The notes: generated from the letters alone by a model not told the origin. A DNA stretch of 64,000 nt from an uncultured Pelagibacteraceae bacterium (GCA_902598315.1 CACKBP010000001.1:1-64000); one strand, 5' to 3'; shown: positions 1-8,691, counted from the first letter of the stretch. A program made the numbers and translations.

Positions 1-962
1 TTTCCATTTTTAGAAATGTAAGTTCTGTCTGGATTAAGTTTTCTTAAAATTCTTTTTCCATTTTTTTCAAAGGAAGAGGTTAAATTTCCTTTCATTAGAC
101 CCAACCAATTTTTGTAGCATTTGACTTTATCGTTAGCATCGACAGCTGCAACTGAGTCTTCGTTATCAACAATTGTAGATAAGGCTGACTCGACAATTAT
201 ATCTGAAATAGAAGCTTTATCAATTTTGCCTACATTTGTATTTGAGCTTAACAAAATGTCTATATGTAGATTATTATTTTTTATCAAAATAGAATTTGGG
301 TTATCCTTACTTCCATTAAACCCAATGAACTGATTATTGTTTTTTAGGAAATGTTTTTTTGACTCAGACAATAAAATTAACTTATCCTCTTCTATTTGAA
401 TTTTAGAGATCTCTTTCCAACTAGTTTGCACTAAAGGTATTTTACTGTCTAAAAATTCTCTAACGAAAATTATAACTTTTTTTGCTCTTTCTTGATCCCA
501 GTCTTTACTAATGCTACCTGGTATAACATCAGTTCCATATAATGCATCGTACAAACTTCCCCATCTAGCATTCGCAGCATTTAGCGCATATCGTGCATTA
601 TCAACTGGAACCACAAGCTGTGGCCCTGCTACAGAAGATATTTCATAATCAACATCAGATGTTTCAATTTTAAAGTCATTTTTTTCTTCAATTAAGTATT
701 CAATTGACTTTAAAAAGTCGATGTATTCGGTTTTATCAAGCTCTTTACCTTTTTTGGATTTATGCCAATCATCAATTTTTTTTTGTATTAACTCTCTCTT
801 TTTTATCAAAGCCTGGTTAATTGGCGATAGTTCATGCACTACCTCTGAAAATTTACTCCAAAAATTATCAACATCTAGATTAGTCCCGGGAATCACCTCA
901 TTATTTATAAACTCGAACAGTGAAGGACTAATTTTTAACCCATTTTTATCTAACATTTTCAT
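1..962 (-). CDS. glcB: Malate synthase G, N-terminal part (cut by window edge)
   Basis: Condenses glyoxylate with acetyl-CoA to malate in the glyoxylate route. Only the first 320 codons are visible; the rest of the protein (the family is usually a little over 700 residues, with the catalytic residues mostly in the missing part) lies beyond the left edge. The family is recognised from the N-terminal helical part, the segment VVPVDNARYALNAANARWGS and the stretch NWLGLMKGNL followed by RKLNPDRTY. The ATG at 962 is chosen because AAAGG lies 10 bases upstream; a second ATG at 956 is too far from it. It is divergent from accA with only 62 bases between the starts, which leaves no room for the glycine riboswitch known in front of this gene in SAR11. 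Confidence 0.93.
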   Translation of the reverse strand, partial: MKMLDKNGLKISPSLFEFINNEVIPGTNLDVDNFWSKFSEVVHELSPINQALIKKRELIQKKIDDWHKSKKGKELDKTEYIDFLKSIEYLIEEKNDFKIETSDVDYEISSVAGPQLVVPVDNARYALNAANARWGSLYDALYGTDVIPGSISKDWDQERAKKVIIFVREFLDSKIPLVQTSWKEISKIQIEEDKLILLSESKKHFLKNNNQFIGFNGSKDNPNSILIKNNNLHIDILLSSNTNVGKIDKASISDIIVESALSTIVDNEDSVAAVDANDKVKCYKNWLGLMKGNLTSSFEKNGKRILRKLNPDRTYISKNG

Positions 963-1024
963 AACATGCCGACCTTTACAATATTTTATAATATAATAAT
1001 ACTATTATAATTGTACCATTTAAT
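963..1024. promoter_or_regulatory. Divergent promoter region glcB/accA
   Basis: This 62-base spacer is almost pure A/T. On the + strand TATAAT occurs at 987-992, 992-997 and 1006-1011; on the - strand TATAAT occurs at 1009-1004. No clear -35 boxes accompany them. The purine-rich AAAGG serving glcB is at 973-977. Promoter use is inferred from the divergent starts; which -10 element is used cannot be decided. Confidence 0.45.
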
Positions 1025-2131
1025 ATGAAAAATTATTTAGATTTCGAAAAAGAAATTAAAGCCTTAGAGCAAGAAGTTGATGATTTAAAAAGCCCATTTG
1101 GATCAGGGGGTATTACCGAAGTTGATACTGAAAAGATCAAAAACACACAACAAGAGATTAACAAAAAATTGGAAGACATATACGATAATTTGAATAGTTG
1201 GCAAAAGACTCAAGTTGCTAGACACGAAGATCGTCCAAGAGCTAATTATTACATAAGAAAAATATTTTCAAAATTTACACTTCTGTCTGGTGATAGGTAT
1301 TTTGGAGACGACAAATCAGTAATTGCTGGCTTCGGCTTAATTGAAAATAAATCAGTTTTGATAATCGGCCAAGAAAAAGGTGAAGATTTAAACAGTCGTA
1401 TTGAAAGAAATTTTGGAATGATGCGTCCAGAGGGTTACAGAAAATGTATAAGATTAATGAAGCTTGCTGATAAATTTCAGATACCAGTTATAACTTTTAT
1501 TGATACACCCGGAGCATATCCAGGTTTAGGAGCTGAACAAAGGGGCCAGGCATCAGCGATTGCCAATTCTATAGAATGTAGTATGTCATTATCAGTTCCA
1601 AACATTTCAATAATCATCGGAGAAGGTGGTTCAGGTGGAGCTATAGCTTTAGCGTCATCAAATAAAGTTATCATGTTAGAGAACTCAATTTATTCTGTAA
1701 TATCTCCTGAAGGTTGCGCGTCTATACTTTGGCGTGATCCAAGTAAATCTCTTCAGGCGGCTGAGGCAATGAAACTCACAGCGAAAGATTTATTGAATTT
1801 AAAAATTATTGATGAAATTATACCAGAACCACTTGGGGGAGCTCATAGAGATCCCGAAACTATTGCTAATGAAATTAAATACTCAATTATAAAGCACCTG
1901 AAAGGTTTTGAAAATTTAAGCAAAGAAGAAATTTATGATCATAGAAAATCAAAATTTTTGCAAATTGGAAGGGATCAAGGTTTTAGTAAATCTTCATCTT
2001 TAAGTGATCAAGGTTTAAGTTACAAGGAGTCAGGTATTAACAAATTGAAATCTTATATAATTAAAAATAAATTAGTTTTCGCAGGCCTATCATTAGTAAT
2101 ATTCGCAAGTATATTAGCATTAATATCCTAA
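1025..2131 (+). CDS. accA: Acetyl-CoA carboxylase carboxyltransferase subunit alpha, with C-terminal membrane helix
   Basis: Alpha half of the carboxyltransferase that moves CO2 from biotin to acetyl-CoA, giving malonyl-CoA for fatty acid synthesis. The N-terminal coiled segment (residues 5-60), the carboxyltransferase core with FIDTPGAYPG (158-167), GEGGSGGAIA (199-208) and SPEGCASILWRD (227-238) are all present. At 368 residues it is about 50 longer than the usual 317-320. After the normal end near residue 320 there is a Ser-rich linker and then a hydrophobic run at 350-367 preceded by several lysines, which looks like a tail anchor. The start follows directly from the divergent spacer with glcB. 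Confidence 0.95.
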   Translation: MKNYLDFEKEIKALEQEVDDLKSPFGSGGITEVDTEKIKNTQQEINKKLEDIYDNLNSWQKTQVARHEDRPRANYYIRKIFSKFTLLSGDRYFGDDKSVIAGFGLIENKSVLIIGQEKGEDLNSRIERNFGMMRPEGYRKCIRLMKLADKFQIPVITFIDTPGAYPGLGAEQRGQASAIANSIECSMSLSVPNISIIIGEGGSGGAIALASSNKVIMLENSIYSVISPEGCASILWRDPSKSLQAAEAMKLTAKDLLNLKIIDEIIPEPLGGAHRDPETIANEIKYSIIKHLKGFENLSKEEIYDHRKSKFLQIGRDQGFSKSSSLSDQGLSYKESGINKLKSYIIKNKLVFAGLSLVIFASILALIS

Positions 2132-2212
2132 AGATGTTGCAAAAAAACAATTGCGTCAAATAATATAATTCTTCTATTGACTTTCATTAAGCAAATCTAT
2201 TAAAGAGACCAG

Positions 2213-2230
2213 AACTAACAATTGTTAGTT
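2213..2230. repeat. 18-base perfect palindrome in the cold-shock gene leader
   Basis: AACTAACAATTGTTAGTT is its own reverse complement. It ends 31 bases before the cold-shock ATG. A possible promoter precedes it (TTGACT at 2177-2182 and TATTAA at 2198-2203), which would place the palindrome at or near the mRNA 5' end, as an operator or a 5' hairpin. Confidence 0.5.
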
Positions 2231-2261
2231 AAAGTAAATAATAATAAGGAAAAAAGTAAAT

Positions 2262-2474
2262 ATGAGTACACTAAAAGGTAAAGTAAAGTGGTTCAATGGT
2301 ACCAAAGGTTATGGTTTCATTGAAAGAGAAGACAAAGAAAAAGACGTGTTCGTCCATTCTTCTGCTGTAAGAGAAGCTGGTTTAAAGTATTTAAACGAGG
2401 GTGATGAGTTAACGTTTGAAGTGGAGAGCACAGAAAAGGGTCCTTCAGCAGTAAAACTGCAGAAAACATCTTAA
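2262..2474 (+). CDS. Cold-shock-domain protein (CspA family)
   Basis: Small single-stranded nucleic-acid-binding protein, 70 residues, the normal size for the family. One OB-fold cold-shock domain fills the whole protein, with RNP1 KGYGFIE (residues 15-21) and RNP2 DVFVH (28-32). Such proteins melt RNA structure and in streamlined marine bacteria are often expressed at all temperatures. It stands alone, with a leader of up to about 130 bases after accA holding an 18-base palindrome, and an inverted repeat after the stop codon. AAGGAAAAA lies just before the ATG. Whether it is cold-induced cannot be read from the sequence. Confidence 0.95.
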   Translation: MSTLKGKVKWFNGTKGYGFIEREDKEKDVFVHSSAVREAGLKYLNEGDELTFEVESTEKGPSAVKLQKTS

Positions 2475-2500
2475 TCTAAATTTCCAAAATCACTGATTAT

Positions 2501-2541
2501 CGGGACAATAATTTTAGTCTTTAACTATATTAATTGTCCCG
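2501..2541 (+). terminator. Inverted repeat after the cold-shock gene, possible terminator
   Basis: CGGGACAAT at 2501-2509 pairs perfectly with ATTGTCCCG at 2533-2541. The loop is long (23 bases) and no strong T run follows, so it may be a weak terminator or a 3'-end-stabilising stem instead. Confidence 0.4.
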
Positions 2542-2587
2542 CTAATTTAATCTTGAAAAAGTCTCAATTATTTTCTAAATAGTGAAT

Positions 2588-2668
2588 ATGATTACAAAAA
2601 AAGGAATCATCTCAACTTTAAGATCACATTCTCACAGAATGCACGCTAGGCTATTGCTTAGCTTATAA
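2588..2668 (+). CDS. Short ORF with clustered histidines, possible leader peptide
   Basis: This 26-codon ORF reads MITKKGIIST followed by LRSHSHRMHARLLLSL, with three histidines in six residues. It lies 49 bases before tRNA-His and the hisS-hisZ-hisG genes. The His-codon segment itself can form a 6-bp hairpin (2627-2632 with 2636-2641), followed at once by a second stem (2645-2651 with 2656-2662). There is no Shine-Dalgarno sequence and no T run after the stems. I do not recognise a family. It could be a histidine-sensing leader, part of a structured RNA, or chance. Confidence 0.3.
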   Translation: MITKKGIISTLRSHSHRMHARLLLSL

Positions 2669-2669
2669 T
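2664..2669 (+). promoter_or_regulatory. Candidate -10 box for the tRNA-His/his genes
   Basis: A consensus TATAAT lies 47 bases before the first tRNA base. No convincing -35 hexamer is found 16-18 bases upstream. If used, transcription would start after the short His-rich ORF, which would exclude that ORF from this transcript. Confidence 0.35.
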
Positions 2670-2716
2670 CAAAAATATATAAATTTAATAAAAATTAAGA
2701 TAAAAATAATAGGGAT

Positions 2717-2793
2717 GCAGCAGTAGCTCAGTTGGTTAGAGCACTAGTTTGTGGAACTAGGGGTCGGTGGTTCGAATCCACCCTGCTGTACCA
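2717..2793 (+). tRNA. tRNA-His (GTG), CCA encoded, no G(-1)
   Basis: A full cloverleaf can be drawn: acceptor GCAGCAG pairing with CTGCTGT, D arm, anticodon arm CTAGT/ACTAG with anticodon GTG at 2751-2753, T arm GGTGG-TTCGAAT-CCACC, then A73 and an encoded CCA. The first pair is G1-U72 and the base before it is T, so the G(-1) that marks tRNA-His in most bacteria is not encoded. This matches the unusual tRNA-His known from one group of alphaproteobacteria, which is read by a matching HisRS type. The hisS start codon lies only 4 bases after the CCA. Confidence 0.96.
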
Positions 2794-2797
2794 AACA

Positions 2798-4132
2798 ATG
2801 AAAAAAGAAAAAATGAGCAAACCGTCTAAAGATCTTCCATTAGGGTTTGTAGACAGACAAGAAAAAGAATTACTCGTACGTGATTTCATAATTTCTAACA
2901 TCAAAGAAGTTATGATTAGGTATGGTTTTCAATATCTTGAAACTCCAAGCTTTGAGTATAGTGATAGTATTGGAAAATACTTACCTGATAAAGAAAGACC
3001 TGACGAAGGAGTATTTTCATTCAAAGACGAAAAAAAGTGGCTATCTTTAAGATATGACCTTACAGCACCACTCGCCAGATACGTTGCAAAAAATTTTTTA
3101 GAAATTCCCAAACCATTTAAAAGATATCAACTTGGAACAGTCTGGAGAAATGAAAAACCCGGACCAGGAAGATTTAGAGAGTTTTTACAGTTTGATGCTG
3201 ATTATGTTGGAACAAAAAGTTTACAAGCCGATGCAGAGCTATGCGTTATGATTTCAGAAATTCTTGAAAAAAGCGGCTTAAGTAAATCTGAATATGTTGT
3301 AAAAATCTCATCAAGAAAAATTACGGAAGAATTATTTAAAAAAATAAATTTAAATAATAATCAACAAAAACTTACTATTTTAAGAGCTTTAGATAAAATT
3401 GATAGACTCGGATGGTCGGGTGTTAAAGAATTATTAGGTGAGGGTCGAAAAGATAAATCAGGAGATTTTACCAAAGGAGCAAATTTAAGTACTAAAAATA
3501 TAGAAATAATAGAAAATGAATTAAAAAAAAAATCACCCGAGACAGATGATTTAAAAGACATATTTAAATTATTCAAAGATTATGATTTTAATAATTTTGA
3601 ATTTGATCCCTCAGTCATAAGAGGACTAGAATATTATACAGGAGCTATATTCGAAGTTAATTTAAAATTTGATATTAAAAACAGTAAAGGACAAATAATT
3701 CAATTTGGATCTATTGGAGGTGGAGGCCGATATGACAACTTAGTGAATAATTTTGGAAATTACAATGCCCCAGCAACAGGTATATCTATAGGTTTAGACA
3801 GATTGGTTTATGCCTTAATGCAAAAAAAAGAATTTAATTTAAATCAATCAAAACCAGTTGTTATTTGTGTATTTGATAAAAATTTAATGAGAGAATACAT
3901 AAAGATACTGTCATTATTAAGAAAATCAGCAATTAACGCTGAAATTTATCCTGAAGAAAATAAATTAAAAAAACAAATGGAGTATGCAGATAAGATAAAA
4001 TCTCCAGCTGTCATTTTATATGGTGAAAATGAAATTAAATCTGGCAAACCAACTTTAAAAAATTTAAATACAGGTGAAGAGAAATCAATTGAAATTGAGG
4101 AATTAGTAAATGAAATCAAAAAAATTATCTAA
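2798..4132 (+). CDS. hisS: Histidine--tRNA ligase
   Basis: Charges tRNA-His with histidine; class II synthetase of about 444 residues. Motifs seen: the motif 2 region QLGTVWRNEKPGPGRFREF, the histidine-binding GLEYYTGAIFEV, the glycine-rich GGGGRYDNLV and motif 3 GISIGLDRLV, then an anticodon-binding C-terminus. The open frame runs back into the tRNA, so the start must be the ATG at 2798 (4 bases after the tRNA) or the ATG at 2813. The mRNA 5' end is therefore probably made by tRNA 3' processing. The 3' end overlaps hisZ by 23 bases. In family terms it should be the alphaproteobacterial HisRS that does not need G(-1), consistent with the tRNA next to it. Confidence 0.95.
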   Translation: MKKEKMSKPSKDLPLGFVDRQEKELLVRDFIISNIKEVMIRYGFQYLETPSFEYSDSIGKYLPDKERPDEGVFSFKDEKKWLSLRYDLTAPLARYVAKNFLEIPKPFKRYQLGTVWRNEKPGPGRFREFLQFDADYVGTKSLQADAELCVMISEILEKSGLSKSEYVVKISSRKITEELFKKINLNNNQQKLTILRALDKIDRLGWSGVKELLGEGRKDKSGDFTKGANLSTKNIEIIENELKKKSPETDDLKDIFKLFKDYDFNNFEFDPSVIRGLEYYTGAIFEVNLKFDIKNSKGQIIQFGSIGGGGRYDNLVNNFGNYNAPATGISIGLDRLVYALMQKKEFNLNQSKPVVICVFDKNLMREYIKILSLLRKSAINAEIYPEENKLKKQMEYADKIKSPAVILYGENEIKSGKPTLKNLNTGEEKSIEIEELVNEIKKII

Positions 4133-5147
4133 AAACATTATTAAAATTTTCAAAGCAAATGGTTTTGTTTTGTCAGAACCAGATGTGCTATTAGACTCCG
4201 AGTATATTATAGAGAGATCAGGAGAAAAATTTAGAAGTTCAATGCTTACTTTCGAAAGAGAGGACGGAAAAATTATGTGTTTAAGGCCAGATTTGACAGT
4301 AGCCTCATGTATTAAATTCTTACAAAAAAAAACTTCTTCAAAAATCTATTATTCAGGAAATGCTTACAGAAGATCTAGTAAAAAGGGTACTAACTTTATT
4401 AACGATCAACTAGGTATTGAGATTTTAGGCTCAAAAAATCAGATCGAAGATGATTTCAAAGTCATAAGTACCATTTTAAGCTCAGCTATAAAAATCAAAA
4501 AGAAAAAAGTTCATGTCAAAGTCGCAGATATCAGTTTATTTAAAAGTTTAATCAATGCTCTTGATATGCCAGAAAGATGGAAATTAAGATTAATAAGACA
4601 CTTTTGGAGACCAATTTATTTTGAAGAGCTCTTGAATCGACTAGAAAAAAATACTGATATTGATCAAGTTACTTTTGATACTGATAAAAGAAGATTTTAC
4701 GAAATGCAAAAAATGGATCAAAACAAGTTAGTCGCTGGAAGGTCCATATCTGAAATATTAAAAAGGTTTAATAAAAAAATTAAAGACCCCAGGTCTTTTA
4801 GTGACGGAAAACTTATTGTCCGAATTATAAAATCTTTTTTAAAAATAAACTGTAAGCTCTCAAAGCTTGATAAAACTCTACTGGATTTTATAAAAAAAAA
4901 TAATCTTAAAAAAAATGTATTTAAAGATTTTAAATCTATTCGTAATTTAAATAAGCTTAAGCAAGACGTAAATTTTATTGCTAATTTTGGAAGAGACGTT
5001 GAATATTATACTGGAATTGTATTTGAGGTATTTTCAGAAAAAAAAGAGTTTGCCAGAGGTGGCCGTTACGATGATTTATTAAAAAGCTTGGGGGCTAAAA
5101 AAAATATTCCCGCTGTAGGAGCAGCTATAAATCTTAAAAATATATGA
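4110..5147 (+). CDS. hisZ: ATP phosphoribosyltransferase regulatory subunit
   Basis: HisZ is a catalytically inactive HisRS-like protein that assembles with the short form of HisG to make active ATP phosphoribosyltransferase, the first step of histidine synthesis. The 345-residue product keeps HisRS-like landmarks: LRPDLTVASC, YYSGNAYRRSS, GRDVEYYTGIVFEV and ARGGRYDDLL, but has no anticodon-binding domain. It overlaps the end of hisS by 23 bases and the start of hisG by 4 (ATGA), so the three are clearly co-translated. The presence of the short HisG right after it supports the assignment over a second HisRS. Confidence 0.92.
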   Translation: MKSKKLSKNIIKIFKANGFVLSEPDVLLDSEYIIERSGEKFRSSMLTFEREDGKIMCLRPDLTVASCIKFLQKKTSSKIYYSGNAYRRSSKKGTNFINDQLGIEILGSKNQIEDDFKVISTILSSAIKIKKKKVHVKVADISLFKSLINALDMPERWKLRLIRHFWRPIYFEELLNRLEKNTDIDQVTFDTDKRRFYEMQKMDQNKLVAGRSISEILKRFNKKIKDPRSFSDGKLIVRIIKSFLKINCKLSKLDKTLLDFIKKNNLKKNVFKDFKSIRNLNKLKQDVNFIANFGRDVEYYTGIVFEVFSEKKEFARGGRYDDLLKSLGAKKNIPAVGAAINLKNI

Positions 5148-5809
5148 AAAATATTATTACTATTGGTTTACCCAGTAAAGGTCGACTAAAAGATAAAGCA
5201 ATATCTTTTTTTGAGAATAAGGGTTTAAAAATCATACAAAGTAAAAAGGAGAGAAATTATTTCGGTACTATTGAAAATAAATCTAATATTAAGATTATTT
5301 TTCTACATGCAAAAGAAATAATTCAACGACTTGGTGATGGGACATTAGATGCAGGTATTTCAGGTTTGGATCTTCTTAATGAGTCTAGTAAAAATTTACG
5401 TGATAAAATTAATATTAAAAATAAACTTGACTTTGGTAATGCGAATTTAGTTTTAGCAGTTCCAGATGACTGGATAGATGTTCAGACTATTGCCGATCTT
5501 GAAGAAATCTCTTTTGATTTCAGATCAAAAAGAAATAAAAGATTAAGAGTAGCAACTAAGTATCCAAATTTAACTAATAATTTTTTAATTTCGAAAGGGG
5601 TAACCCAGTATAAAATAATACCAAGTTTAGGAGCCACTGAAACATATCCTTTTATTGGCTCATCTGAAGTAATATCAGATATTTCTTCAACTGGAAAAAC
5701 TTTGGAGGATAATAACTTAAGAATTTTGAAAGACGGTTTAATATTAAAGTCTACAGCTTGTCTATTTGTTTCAAAAAAAAGCTTTTATAAGCTAAAATCT
5801 CTTCTTTAA
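5144..5809 (+). CDS. hisG: ATP phosphoribosyltransferase, short form
   Basis: Joins ATP and PRPP to make phosphoribosyl-ATP, the committed step of histidine synthesis. At 221 residues it is the short HisG that lacks the C-terminal regulatory domain and depends on HisZ, encoded just upstream. Landmarks are GLPSKGRL near the N-terminus, GDGTLDAGISG and the phosphate-binding segment near SDISSTGKTL. The start overlaps the hisZ stop as ATGA. No other histidine-pathway genes are in the window, so the rest of the pathway is encoded elsewhere. Confidence 0.94.
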   Translation: MKNIITIGLPSKGRLKDKAISFFENKGLKIIQSKKERNYFGTIENKSNIKIIFLHAKEIIQRLGDGTLDAGISGLDLLNESSKNLRDKINIKNKLDFGNANLVLAVPDDWIDVQTIADLEEISFDFRSKRNKRLRVATKYPNLTNNFLISKGVTQYKIIPSLGATETYPFIGSSEVISDISSTGKTLEDNNLRILKDGLILKSTACLFVSKKSFYKLKSLL

Positions 5810-5838
5810 CGATATGATAAAATAAAAAAAAGATTAAA

Positions 5839-6525
5839 GTGAACTTTCAATTAAACAGAGAAATGTGTAGGTTGATTATTTTTCAGAGAAATGAAATTCT
5901 AACTTCCTTACAAAAAAAGATAAGAAAATTATTTGGTAGATTATTGTTCACCCAGTTTTTTTCCTATTTTAATAATCTTAGTTATGTAGCTGAAAAATAT
6001 TTAGAAATTTCTATAGCAGAGTATACCTCGATAAAAAAGTTTTTAAAAAACGATGATAATAATATATTATCTATTGGTGGCGGTCTTGGAGGAGTTGAAT
6101 GTATAATGTTATCAAATCATAAAAATATTAAGATTGATATTCTAGAGAGAGATTTTATATCATCAAAAATAAAATATTTTTGGAATCCTGAAGAAGCCTA
6201 TAACAAACTTGATCTAACTAGAAAATTTTTAATTGAAAATTCAAAATATAATAAAAACTTCAAAGTTTATAATTTTGAAAAAAAAAATGAGATAAAAACA
6301 AAATATGACGTAATTATCTCCCTCTATTCTATGGACTATCACTATAATCTAAATATTTATAAAAATTTTATGTTAAAAAATACACATGAAAAAACAATTT
6401 TTATATTTGACACTATAAGAGCTAAGGAATTAAATAAATTTTTTAAAGATGTAAAAATCATTAAAACAATAGATAAGGAAATACATTCTTCCTGTAGGGT
6501 TATTTGCTATGGGTTAAAAAATTAA
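5839..6525 (+). CDS. Unrecognised protein with a methyltransferase-like fold
   Basis: Product of 228 residues from a GTG start (an ATG at 5863 is the alternative). I cannot name the family. The middle has a motif-I-like nucleotide loop, ILSIGGGLGGVE (about residues 76-87), followed by an acidic residue ending the next strand (IDILERD), as in class I SAM-dependent methyltransferases. Further on, YDVIISLYSMDYHY fits the strand before the active site. The N-terminal 50 residues are basic and helical. It follows hisG by 29 bases and ends just before a strong terminator, so it probably belongs to the his transcript. Substrate is unknown; lysine/asparagine content is as high as in its neighbours. 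Confidence 0.6.
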   Translation: MNFQLNREMCRLIIFQRNEILTSLQKKIRKLFGRLLFTQFFSYFNNLSYVAEKYLEISIAEYTSIKKFLKNDDNNILSIGGGLGGVECIMLSNHKNIKIDILERDFISSKIKYFWNPEEAYNKLDLTRKFLIENSKYNKNFKVYNFEKKNEIKTKYDVIISLYSMDYHYNLNIYKNFMLKNTHEKTIFIFDTIRAKELNKFFKDVKIIKTIDKEIHSSCRVICYGLKN

Positions 6526-6531
6526 AAAAAA

Positions 6532-6558
6532 ACGCCAAATAATGAGATTATTTGGCGT
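6532..6558. terminator. Strong two-way intrinsic terminator
   Basis: A perfect 12-bp stem (ACGCCAAATAAT at 6532-6543 with ATTATTTGGCGT at 6547-6558) has a 3-base loop, is preceded by a run of A and followed by a run of T. It can stop the rightward his/methyltransferase transcript and the leftward groESL transcript, which converge here. Confidence 0.9.
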
Positions 6559-6587
6559 TTTTTTAGTTATTCTGAAAAATGGGACTA

Positions 6588-8255
<1,668 letters not shown>

Positions 8256-8263
8256 CTATAAAG

Positions 8264-8560
8264 TTATTTTTTATTTTTAGAAATTCCCATTATGTCCGTC
8301 TCTTTCATAATGCTGTATTCCTTACCATCAATTTTAACTTCGGTTCCTGACCATTTTCCAAAAAGAACTATGTCACCAACTTTAACATCCATTGGCGATA
8401 CTTTACCATTTTCATTTTTTGCACCTGGACCTACTGCTACTACTTCTCCTTCTTGAGGTTTTTCTTTTGCTGTGTCAGGGATAATAATACCACCTGAAGT
8501 TTTTTCCTCGCTATCTAAAACTTTTATAAGCACTCTGTCGTGCAAGGGTCTAAATTTCAT
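8264..8560 (-). CDS. groS: Co-chaperonin GroES (10 kDa)
   Basis: Seven-subunit lid that closes the GroEL chamber. At 98 residues it has the normal length, with the N-terminal [10 protein letters not shown], the mobile loop [18 protein letters not shown] and the C-terminal [14 protein letters not shown] region. It heads the groES-groEL operon. AGGAGAA lies 6-12 bases before the ATG, and a sigma-32-like promoter lies 33-60 bases upstream of the start codon. Confidence 0.98.
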   Translation of the reverse strand: MKFRPLHDRVLIKVLDSEEKTSGGIIIPDTAKEKPQEGEVVAVGPGAKNENGKVSPMDVKVGDIVLFGKWSGTEVKIDGKEYSIMKETDIMGISKNKK

Positions 8561-8592
8561 ATATATTCTCCTGTAAATTTAATGTAGTGCTG

Positions 8593-8620
8593 ATATGGTG
8601 AGTTTTACAAAGATTTCAAG
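8593..8620 (-). promoter_or_regulatory. Sigma-32-type heat-shock promoter of groESL
   Basis: On the - strand CTCTTGAAA (the core CTTGAAA is 8620-8614) is followed after 15 bases by CCATAT (8598-8593), close to the RpoH consensus CTTGAAA and CCCCATnT. No CIRCE inverted repeat (TTAGCACTC/GAGTGCTAA) is present, so HrcA control is not supported. Confidence 0.7.
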
Positions 8621-8691
8621 AGGCGAAAATCGTTAAAAAAAGACCCAGAAATACTATATTTTGTTATTCTAAGTATATTGAGGTACTAAAA

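Noticed and set aside
2645-2662. Intrinsic terminator before tRNA-His
   Set aside because: The 7-bp stem has one G-U pair and is followed by TATAATC and A-rich sequence instead of a T run on the + strand.
2732-2797. N-terminal extension of the hisS frame (22 codons)
   Set aside because: It lies inside the tRNA-His gene and has no HisRS-like sequence; the family N-terminus begins at the ATG at 2798 or 2813.
8561-8691. CIRCE element before groES
   Set aside because: No TTAGCACTC/GAGTGCTAA inverted repeat is present; TAGTGCTG at 8585-8592 has no partner.
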